The translations under genes and the position numbers were made by a program. A stretch of 5,789 nt of DNA from Sphingomonadaceae bacterium. Its GTDB lineage: Bacteria > Pseudomonadota > Alphaproteobacteria > Sphingomonadales > Sphingomonadaceae. Below, in pieces: positions 1 through 4,900 of the stretch. The stretch lies in assembly GCA_014380205.1 (NCBI GenBank), contig JACMKH010000316.1, positions 1 to 5,789 of the forward strand, written 5' to 3'. Under the pieces are notes generated by a model. It saw nothing but the letters and a program-made list of their open reading frames with translations, was not told the DNA's origin and searched no databases. The first letter of the stretch is position 1, and every line of letters begins with the position of its first letter.

Positions 1-120
1 GCGGCGCGGCGCCAGCGCGCCGAGATGGGCCGCCCGCCGCTCCCCGCCGATCGCGCCAAGCGGCGGCGCGAATATGCGCAATGGCTCGTCGATGTCGGCT
101 GGCGTTCCCGCGAAGATTGA
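1..120 (+). CDS. C-terminal end of an unrecognised protein (partial)
   Basis: Frame 1 is open from the window edge to a TGA at 118-120 and gives 39 residues ending QWLVDVGWRSRED. Thirty-one of the 39 codons end in G or C, which matches the real genes in this window and supports coding. The segment is rich in Arg and Ala and has a basic stretch (AKRRREYAQW) before a short hydrophobic end. I do not recognise a family, and no catalytic motif is visible. An ATG at 25-27 lies in frame, but a 31-codon gene is less likely than the tail of a longer upstream gene. The next gene on the same strand starts 131 bases later; that gap has no obvious terminator or strong promoter, so co-transcription is possible but unproven. 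Confidence 0.45.
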   Translation, partial: AARRQRAEMGRPPLPADRAKRRREYAQWLVDVGWRSRED

Positions 121-251
121 GCGGGCGCGCCTCGGTGGGCAGTTCCACCCGATCCTTCGCCTCGTTCGATGGGGCGCGGGCTGCATGTGTTGGAGCGGGG
201 GCTGCTTTCGTGCATGGTCACGTGCGCCGCGACTCCGCGAACGATCGGTTG

Positions 252-1373
252 ATGATGGATCTTCCTCCGTTCCTGCTCGATCATTGGCTCTCGAAATATG
301 ATTTCGCGACGCCGCCCATCGCCTTCAATCTCGCGTCGAGCACGGGGCCGCGCTGGTCGGTGGACGAGCTGACGGAGCTTGGCGGCGCGCCGCTCGATAT
401 CGCCCGTACGGTGCTGAGCTACGCTCCGCCCGCAGGCGACCGGGCGTTGCGCGAGGCCGTCGCCGCCCTTCACGCGGTCGATCCCGACTGGGTGGTGATG
501 ACTACGGGTGCCTCGGAAGCGCTGTCGATCCTGCTCTGTCTCGAACAGCGGCACGCCGCCAATCTCGTCATTCCCGATCCCGGCTATCCGGCCTATGCCG
601 CGATGGCGCGCGCGTGGCGATGGGGCGTCCGGCAATATCCGCTCGCGCGCGAGGCGGGCTTCACGCAACGGCGCGAGACCGTGTTGAATGCGGCCGATGC
701 GGACACGGCGATGGCGATCGTCAACACGCCGCACAATCCAACGGGATCGGTGATGGAGGCCGGCGAGCTCGCCGGGCTCGCCGACGCGCTTGCCGCGCGC
801 GGCGCGCCGCTGGTTGTCGACGAGGTCTATCATCCGCTCTATTTCGGCGCGCCGCTGCCGTCGGCGGCCGGCGTCGAGAACGTTATCGTGATCAGCGACA
901 TGTCGAAGGCGCTGTCGCTGCCCGGCCTGCGCACGGGATGGATCATCGACCGCGATGCCGCGCGGAGGGGGAGGATCATCGACGCGCGCAGCTATTTCAC
1001 AATCAGCGGCTCGCCGCTGCTCGAACGACTCGCGGCGCATGCGCTTCGCCATGCGGATGCCCTCCTCGATCGCCTCCGCATGGTGGCGGGGGGCAATCTC
1101 GATCGGCTCGACGCGATGATCATGCGATCGGAAGGCGTGCTGTCTTGGTCGCGCCCGCGCGGGGGAACGACATCGTTCCCCTGGTTCAGCGACGGGAGGG
1201 ACAGCCGGCGCTTCTGCGAGGCGCTCGCCGATGCCGGCGTGCTCGTCGCGCCGGGCGATTGCTTCGGTCATCCCAGCCATATGCGCGTCGGCTTCGCGCA
1301 GCAGGCCGAGGGGTTCGAGGCCGCGATCATGAGGTTCGCCGAAACCGTCGCCGTATGTAAATCCGTGGCGTAG
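252..1373 (+). CDS. PLP-dependent class I/II aminotransferase, VioD-like branch
   Basis: A 373-residue cytoplasmic fold-type I pyridoxal-phosphate enzyme of normal family length. Visible landmarks, numbered from the ATG at 252, are GASEAL (86-91) in the phosphate-binding loop, PGYPAY with Tyr112, HNPTG (161-165) with Asn162, DEVY (190-193) with the pyridine-binding Asp190 and Tyr193, Lys219 in SDMSKALSLPGLRTGW as the Schiff-base lysine, Arg227 in the same block, and Arg345 in HMRVGF as the likely substrate-carboxylate arginine. The opening FLLDHWLSKYDF, the SYFTISGSPLLE segment and the ending VLVAPGDCFG resemble the aminotransferase group that includes capreomycidine synthase. The substrate cannot be read from sequence. 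The frame is open back to 81, but residues upstream of 252 lack the codon bias and do not look like the family, so ATG 252 (or the adjacent ATG 255) is chosen. No good Shine-Dalgarno sequence precedes either. No partner biosynthetic genes are seen. Confidence 0.93.
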   Translation: MMDLPPFLLDHWLSKYDFATPPIAFNLASSTGPRWSVDELTELGGAPLDIARTVLSYAPPAGDRALREAVAALHAVDPDWVVMTTGASEALSILLCLEQRHAANLVIPDPGYPAYAAMARAWRWGVRQYPLAREAGFTQRRETVLNAADADTAMAIVNTPHNPTGSVMEAGELAGLADALAARGAPLVVDEVYHPLYFGAPLPSAAGVENVIVISDMSKALSLPGLRTGWIIDRDAARRGRIIDARSYFTISGSPLLERLAAHALRHADALLDRLRMVAGGNLDRLDAMIMRSEGVLSWSRPRGGTTSFPWFSDGRDSRRFCEALADAGVLVAPGDCFGHPSHMRVGFAQQAEGFEAAIMRFAETVAVCKSVA

Positions 1374-1483
1374 CGCGTCCGCCCGGCCAGAGCTTCCGCT
1401 TGAGCGCGACCCTTCGGATGCGTTCCGCACAACGTCGGGCGAGCGAGTGCCGTCCACACCCTCACCCCATCCGGACGTGTGAT

Positions 1484-1498
1484 GTTCCATATTTGTTC
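1484..1498 (+). promoter_or_regulatory. Candidate LexA (SOS) box, GTTC-N7-GTTC
   Basis: The sequence GTTCCATATTTGTTC matches exactly the direct-repeat form GTTC-N7-GTTC known for LexA sites in alphaproteobacteria, with an AT-rich spacer as is common in such sites. A perfect TTGACA (1499-1504) starts one base after the box, so a repressor bound here would cover a possible -35 element reading rightwards. No convincing -10 hexamer is found 16-18 bases further on. No clear gene follows on either strand within the gap, so the target is unknown. A chance match is possible because only eight positions are fixed. Confidence 0.45.
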
Positions 1499-1508
1499 TT
1501 GACAAATA
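1490..1508. repeat. Perfect 7-base inverted repeat overlapping the LexA-like box
   Basis: TATTTGT (1490-1496) and ACAAATA (1502-1508) are exact reverse complements separated by TCTTG. The dyad overlaps the second GTTC of the candidate LexA box and contains the TTGACA at 1499-1504. It could be a second operator, such as a site for a dimeric repressor, or a short RNA hairpin. It is AT-rich and has no T-run after it, which argues against an intrinsic terminator. Confidence 0.6.
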
Positions 1509-1575
1509 GGAGTTCGCGTGATCCATGCTCATCGATGACGCACGCCATCGCCACGTCCGCTGTTCCGCCTGAACG

Positions 1576-1610
1576 GCCCTGTCGCATAGCTGTTTCCCGC
1601 CACACAGGGC
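1576..1610. repeat. 7-base inverted repeat with 21-base loop
   Basis: GCCCTGT (1576-1582) is matched exactly by ACAGGGC (1604-1610). The wide loop makes a stable terminator-type hairpin unlikely, and the arms are short enough to arise by chance in GC-rich DNA. It is recorded because three inverted repeats fall within about 190 bases of this gap. Confidence 0.3.
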
Positions 1611-1645
1611 GTCTTCATTGTCTGCTTCCGCGCTTCCTGATCGCG

Positions 1646-1677
1646 AGGTTGAGAGACCCGATGGCAGTTCTCAACTT
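1646..1677. repeat. Imperfect 9-base inverted repeat (possible hairpin)
   Basis: AGGTTGAGA (1646-1654) pairs with TCTCAACTT (1669-1677) with one G-T wobble, around a 14-base loop. The right arm overlaps the tandem CTCAACTTA duplication, so either copy of the repeat supplies part of the pairing sequence. No T-run follows on either strand. Function is unknown. Confidence 0.4.
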
Positions 1678-1687
1678 ACTCAACTTA
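1670..1687. repeat. Tandem duplication of CTCAACTTA
   Basis: CTCAACTTA occurs twice back to back (1670-1678 and 1679-1687) with no mismatch. The unit is much less GC-rich than its surroundings. It could be replication slippage, the scar of a past insertion and excision with target duplication, or a pair of protein-binding half-sites. The sequence alone does not decide between these. Confidence 0.7.
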
Positions 1688-1740
1688 GCGGGGACGCCGC
1701 TCCGCCGCGCGCGGACGGGCATTGGAAGACATGCTCCACA

Positions 1741-1759
1741 GTGTGACCCTTGTGTGACC
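1741..1759. repeat. Direct repeat GTGTGACC x2 with 11-base period
   Basis: GTGTGACC is present at 1741-1748 and 1752-1759, separated by CTT, giving a period of 11 bases, about one helical turn. Direct repeats with this spacing are typical of binding sites for OmpR/PhoB-type response regulators. The half-site is not a close match to the PhoB consensus, and the location just downstream of two converging genes is odd for an operator. The regulator is unassigned. Confidence 0.4.
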
Positions 1760-1774
1760 TTCCAGGCGTCGCGC

Positions 1775-2410
1775 TCAGTCCCCCGCGATCAACGCACCGA
1801 TGCGCCATTGGCCGTTCACGCGGTCGAAGATCAGGCGGTAATCGATCGGACGGCGGAGCAGGTCGCGGTGGACGAAGCCGGCGCGGCCGTCGTCCATCCG
1901 CACGGGCTGCCATTCGGCCTCGGGATCGGTTCCGGTGAGCGCCAGCGTCTCAAAGTCGAGCCGGGCGAGCACGCGCGCGTCGAAGCTCGGCCCCGCGCGC
2001 AGCGCGATGCGTATGCCGATCGTCAGCGCCGAGGCGAAGGGGTCGTAGCGTTCGGGAAAGCGGTTGAACATGTGCGGCATCGCCGCGCCGTCGGCGTTGC
2101 CCGCACAGCCGAGGCGCAGCATTGTCCCGAGCTCGCCCCAGATCGGCGATTGGGAGCCCTCGCCGAGCCGCCAATCCTCGCGCATCTGCGCGTGACCCGC
2201 GCCGCCCCCGAAATCGAGCGCGATGTTGGGGTCGGTGAGCGCGAGCAGCGCCTCGACGTCGCGACGGAAGACGGCATCGTCGAGTCGCGCGCGGAACGCG
2301 GCGAAGCCGGGCAGGCTCGCGCATTCGTCGCGCGGCGGCAGGCTTTCGGCATGGGCGGGGAGCGCGGCGGTGGCGAGCAGCGCCAGCGCGGCGATCGGGA
2401 CCAGCCTCAT
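1775..2410 (-). CDS. Exported NTF2-like/SH3-like domain protein of unknown function
   Basis: A 211-residue predicted periplasmic protein. Residues 1-21 form a classic signal peptide: Met-Arg, a hydrophobic core rich in Leu and Ala, and cleavage after AHA (19-21). Residues about 35-70 ([20 protein letters not shown], then a Gly-rich turn) look like the start of an NTF2-like/DUF4440-type fold. Residues about 130-188 resemble a bacterial SH3 domain (IALRAGPS, then [11 protein letters not shown]), a type usually linked to cell-wall or protein binding. The end [10 protein letters not shown] may be a strand returning to the NTF2-like part. Cys30 and Cys102 could form a disulfide. The ATG at 2408-2410 is chosen because the signal peptide starts there and an AAGGGAG ribosome site lies 7 bases upstream; the longer open frame to 2608 runs antisense into ndk. 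It is transcribed divergently from ndk. No enzymatic motif is seen. Confidence 0.88.
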   Translation of the reverse strand: MRLVPIAALALLATAALPAHAESLPPRDECASLPGFAAFRARLDDAVFRRDVEALLALTDPNIALDFGGGAGHAQMREDWRLGEGSQSPIWGELGTMLRLGCAGNADGAAMPHMFNRFPERYDPFASALTIGIRIALRAGPSFDARVLARLDFETLALTGTDPEAEWQPVRMDDGRAGFVHRDLLRRPIDYRLIFDRVNGQWRIGALIAGD

Positions 2411-2417
2411 CCTATGG

Positions 2418-2424
2418 CTCCCTT
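2418..2424 (-). promoter_or_regulatory. Ribosome binding site AAGGGAG
   Basis: On the minus strand AAGGGAG lies 7 bases before the ATG at 2410. It is the best Shine-Dalgarno match noted before any start in this window and fixes the start of the NTF2-like/SH3-like gene, excluding the longer in-frame option. Confidence 0.7.
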
Positions 2425-2460
2425 GCGCCTCATCGCCGCGCGGACTAAGCGGCGCATCCC

Positions 2461-2469
2461 ATCCTAACA
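2461..2469 (-). promoter_or_regulatory. Possible extended -10 element for the SH3-like gene
   Basis: Reading the minus strand, TGTTAGGAT matches the extended -10 form TGn-TAnnAT (TAGGAT shares four of six bases with TATAAT). It lies in the 79-base divergent region (2411-2489) and would place the transcript start about 45 bases before the ATG at 2410. No clear -35 is seen, as is tolerated for extended -10 promoters. The plus-strand promoter for ndk must also lie here or just upstream, but I cannot identify it with confidence. Confidence 0.28.
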
Positions 2470-2489
2470 CAGCCGGAGACCCGCACGCC

Positions 2490-2912
2490 ATGGCCGTGAC
2501 ACGCACCTTCTCGATCATCAAGCCCGACGCCACCGCGCGCAACCTTACCGGCGCGGTCACCCAGGCGCTCGAGGAGGCGGGGCTGCGCGTGGTCGCCTCG
2601 AAGCGCATCCGGATGACGCGCGAGCAGGCCGAGGCCTTCTATGCGGTGCACCGTGAGCGGCCCTTCTTCGGCGATCTGGTGAGCTTCATGATCTCGGGCC
2701 CGGTCGTCGTCCAGGTGCTCGAAGGCGAGGACGCAGTCGCGAGGAACCGCGAGGTGATGGGCGCGACCAACCCCGCCGACGCCGCCGAAGGCACGATCCG
2801 CAAGCGCTTCGCCCAGTCGATCGAAGCCAACAGCGTCCACGGATCCGACAGCGAGGAGAACGCGGCGACCGAGATCGCCTTCTTCTTCGAGCCGGGGGAG
2901 ATCGTCGGCTAG
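2490..2912 (+). CDS. ndk: Nucleoside diphosphate kinase
   Basis: A 140-residue protein of the usual bacterial Ndk length. It transfers the terminal phosphate of ATP to nucleoside diphosphates by a ping-pong mechanism through a phosphohistidine, balancing cytoplasmic NTP and dNTP pools. The sequence shows [10 protein letters not shown] with Lys11, Tyr51, the RERPFF segment (55-60) of the nucleotide-binding region, the [13 protein letters not shown] block (92-104) with Arg104, Asn114, and the catalytic His117 in NSVHGSDS. The C-terminal EIAFFF strand is also typical. The ATG at 2490 gives the standard N-terminus, with a GGAG about 11 bases upstream, a rather long spacing. It is divergent from the exported SH3-like gene and lies 14 bases before the amidohydrolase, with which it may share a transcript. 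No active-site residue is missing. Confidence 0.98.
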   Translation: MAVTRTFSIIKPDATARNLTGAVTQALEEAGLRVVASKRIRMTREQAEAFYAVHRERPFFGDLVSFMISGPVVVQVLEGEDAVARNREVMGATNPADAAEGTIRKRFAQSIEANSVHGSDSEENAATEIAFFFEPGEIVG

Positions 2913-2926
2913 CCGGGGTTCGCGCG

Positions 2927-3946
2927 GTGCGTCTGGTGTTGATCATGGTTGTAACAGCACTGCTCGCCGCGCCCGCCGCGGCTCAGCGCGCGCCGATCAT
3001 CGACATGCATCTGCACGCGCGCGAGGCCGGCTATGCCGGCGAGAATCCGCCGCCGATGTGCACGCCCTTTCCCATCATGCCACGCTCCGATCTGGCGCGC
3101 CCGGCGGGCGAAGCGCTGGAGTTCAATCTGGACCCGCCCTGCGCGGATCCGATCTTCGCCGCTTCGACCGACGAAGAGGTGATGCGCGGCACGATCGCGA
3201 TCATGGAGCGGCGCAACATCTTCGGCATGGTGAGCGGCGAGCCCGCGCTGATGGCGGTATGGATGGCGGCCGCGCCCAAGCGGATCATCCAAGGGCTCGA
3301 CTTCCGGCTTCCCGGGACGCCCGGCCAGCGCCACGTCGCGGCCCGGACGGTCGAGGAGCTGCGCGCGCTCCATGCGCAAGATCGGCTCCAGGTGCTCGGC
3401 GAGATCATGGCGCAATATGAGGGCGTGCGGGCCGACGATCCGCGTATGGAGCCCTATTGGGCGCTCGCCGAGGAGCTCGACATTCCGGTCGCGATCCATC
3501 TCGGACCGGGCGAGCCGGGCCAGCCCTATTCGGGCGGCGGCTATCGCGTCGTGCTCGGCAATCCGCTCGTGCTCGAGGAGGTGCTGGCGCGCCGTCCGAG
3601 GCTCAGGCTCTATGTGATGCACGCGGGCTATCCCTTCGCCGAAGAGATGCGCGCGCTGATGTTCTCCTATCCGCAGGTCTACGTGGAAATCGGCGGTATC
3701 GTCTACACCGAACCAAGGCCCGCTTTCTACGCATTCCTGCGCGAACTCATCGACGCCGGCTATGGCGACCGGATCATGTTCGGATCGGATCAGATGATCT
3801 GGCCCGGCGTGATCGAGCCCGCGATCCGGACAATCGAGGAAGCGGAGTTCCTTTCCGAGTCGCAGAAGCGCGACATTCTCTACAATAACGCGGCGCGGTT
3901 CCTGCGCCTGAGCGAGGAGGAGATAGCGCGGCACCACGCGATGTAG
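2927..3946 (+). CDS. Exported metal-dependent amidohydrolase (Amidohydro_2-like TIM barrel)
   Basis: A 339-residue hydrolase of the amidohydrolase superfamily. A signal peptide is visible: Arg2, hydrophobic residues 3-16 and an AAA site (17-19) before Gln20, so the enzyme probably acts in the periplasm. Likely metal and catalytic residues follow the barrel order: His28 and His30 (DMHLH) on strand 1, Glu159 (LGEIMAQYEG), His191 (IPVAIHLGPG), His232 (YVMHAGYP) and Asp288 (MFGSDQMIWP). Cys45 and Cys72 could form a disulfide after export. The substrate is unknown; relatives include decarboxylases, lactonases and amide hydrolases. The GTG at 2927 is chosen because it supplies the arginine-containing start of the signal peptide, with a weak CCGGGG 8 bases upstream; the ATG at 2945 would shorten that peptide badly. 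It follows ndk by 14 bases and ends 3 bases from the convergent purN stop. Confidence 0.9.
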   Translation: MRLVLIMVVTALLAAPAAAQRAPIIDMHLHAREAGYAGENPPPMCTPFPIMPRSDLARPAGEALEFNLDPPCADPIFAASTDEEVMRGTIAIMERRNIFGMVSGEPALMAVWMAAAPKRIIQGLDFRLPGTPGQRHVAARTVEELRALHAQDRLQVLGEIMAQYEGVRADDPRMEPYWALAEELDIPVAIHLGPGEPGQPYSGGGYRVVLGNPLVLEEVLARRPRLRLYVMHAGYPFAEEMRALMFSYPQVYVEIGGIVYTEPRPAFYAFLRELIDAGYGDRIMFGSDQMIWPGVIEPAIRTIEEAEFLSESQKRDILYNNAARFLRLSEEEIARHHAM

Positions 3947-3949
3947 GCG

Positions 3950-4900
3950 CTAACCCAGAAACTCCGCGAGCGCCTGGAGCTTGCGCGGGGCGACCTCGCT
4001 CCAGCTCTTCCTTAGCCAGCGCCCGATATGCTCCCAGTCGATCTCGCCCTGGTCGACGCGGATGCCGATCCAGCCCGAGGGGCCGAGATAGGCGGGGCGG
4101 TAGTAGAGGTCGGGCTCGGCGTCGATCAGCATCGCCTGCTCCTCGACGCCGCTGGTCTTGACGATCAGGCCGGTGACGCCGTCGTGGTGGTGGTCGTAGC
4201 TGAAATAGGCGAAGAACTTGCCGCCCTTGACGCGGAAGCCGGGGCTGCCGTGCGAGCTCTTCTCCTCGGCCTCCGGAAGCGCGAGCGCGCGTTGGCGAAT
4301 CTGGTCGAGAATCCATTCGGGGCTCGCCTCGCGCGAGACGAAATCGGCGAGGCAGCGCGCGTAGAGCTGGTGCTCGGCGATCAGCGTGCGCGCCGACAGC
4401 GTCTCGCGCGTGTCGCTGGGGAGCACGGCAACCTCGATCCGGCCCAGGATCGGGCCATCGTCGAGGTCGTCGGTGACGATGTGGACGGTGCAGCCCGCGA
4501 CCGTATCGCCCGCCGCGAGCGTCTGGTCGTGCGGATCGAGGCCCCTGTATTTGGGAAGCAGCGAGGGATGGATGTTGAGGATGCGGCCCTGCCATCTGGC
4601 GACGAATTCGGGCGAGAGCAGGCGCATATAGCCGGCGAGCGCAACGTAATTGGCGCCGGCCGCGCGGATTTCGCGGTCGAGGATCGCTTCGAACTGGGCG
4701 CGCGGCACGCCTTTATGGTTGAGCGCGAAGATGGGGACGCCTTCTGCCTCGGCGAGGGCGAGGCCCGGAGCGTCGGGATCGTTCGAGGCGACGAGCGCGA
4801 TCTCGAAAGGGCAGTCGGGGAGGCGCGAGGCGTAGAGCAGCGCCGCCATGTTCGATCCGCGGCCCGAAATGAGGACGGCGACCTTGGCGCGCTCAGCCAT
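3950..4900 (-). CDS. purN: Phosphoribosylglycinamide formyltransferase fused to a C-terminal MmcQ/YjbR domain
   Basis: A 316-residue protein. The first ~195 residues are a complete GAR transformylase, which passes a formyl group from 10-formyltetrahydrofolate to GAR in purine synthesis. Visible are the phosphate loop SGRGSNM (12-18), [12 protein letters not shown] with the catalytic Asn109 and His111, and Asp147 in DDLDDGPI, all at the spacing of E. coli PurN (Asn106, His108, Asp144). E. coli PurN ends near 212 residues. Here the chain continues, without stop or frameshift, into about 120 residues with MmcQ/YjbR features: an [16 protein letters not shown] opening, [26 protein letters not shown], and a C-terminal helix [17 protein letters not shown]. 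The role of this added domain is unknown. The ATG at 4900 is chosen over the ATG at 4939 because it gives the normal PurN start and overlaps the purM end by 8 bases, indicating translational coupling. Confidence 0.95.
   Translation of the reverse strand: MAERAKVAVLISGRGSNMAALLYASRLPDCPFEIALVASNDPDAPGLALAEAEGVPIFALNHKGVPRAQFEAILDREIRAAGANYVALAGYMRLLSPEFVARWQGRILNIHPSLLPKYRGLDPHDQTLAAGDTVAGCTVHIVTDDLDDGPILGRIEVAVLPSDTRETLSARTLIAEHQLYARCLADFVSREASPEWILDQIRQRALALPEAEEKSSHGSPGFRVKGGKFFAYFSYDHHHDGVTGLIVKTSGVEEQAMLIDAEPDLYYRPAYLGPSGWIGIRVDQGEIDWEHIGRWLRKSWSEVAPRKLQALAEFLG

Larger units (their letters stand above)
1374..1774. other. Gene-free convergent gap with regulatory-looking motifs and repeats
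   Basis: This 401-base segment lies between the stop of the aminotransferase and the stop of the minus-strand SH3-like gene. No reading frame in it has the GC-rich third positions of the neighbours. A long plus-strand frame running through it (from 1400) is open mainly because it continues as an antisense shadow of the SH3-like gene. Composition is uneven: 1481-1510 has only 10 G/C in 30 bases. It holds a LexA-box-like repeat, three inverted repeats, a tandem 9-base repeat and an 11-base-period direct repeat, each listed separately. No hairpin followed by a T-run, the usual intrinsic terminator, is seen for either flanking gene. It could be a remnant of a lost gene, an unannotated RNA or plain intergenic DNA. 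Confidence 0.75.

Noticed and set aside
219..224. CACGTG palindrome upstream of the aminotransferase
   Set aside because: A lone 6-base palindrome is expected by chance in this composition, and no regulator is suggested by the context.
81..251. N-terminal extension of the aminotransferase by 57 codons
   Set aside because: The added residues lack family similarity and the host codon bias, and the first part overlaps the end of the upstream coding fragment. The family N-terminus fits the ATG at 252 or 255.
1585..1597. CATAGCTGTTTCC, identical to part of the common M13 reverse primer region of cloning vectors
   Set aside because: Only 13 bases match and the flanks differ from vector sequence on both sides, so a chance match is more likely than contamination.
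1400..2467. Long plus-strand frame of 355 codons
   Set aside because: Most of it is antisense to the NTF2-like/SH3-like gene, which has a signal peptide, a strong ribosome site and recognisable domain features. The plus frame has no family motif.
2223..2489. Longer ndk reading frame starting at 2223
   Set aside because: The ATG at 2490 gives the exact conserved Ndk N-terminus, and the extension runs antisense through the divergent SH3-like gene.
2909..3937. Minus-strand frame of 342 codons opposite the amidohydrolase
   Set aside because: The plus strand encodes the ordered metal-ligand motifs of an amidohydrolase; the antisense frame is a GC-bias shadow.
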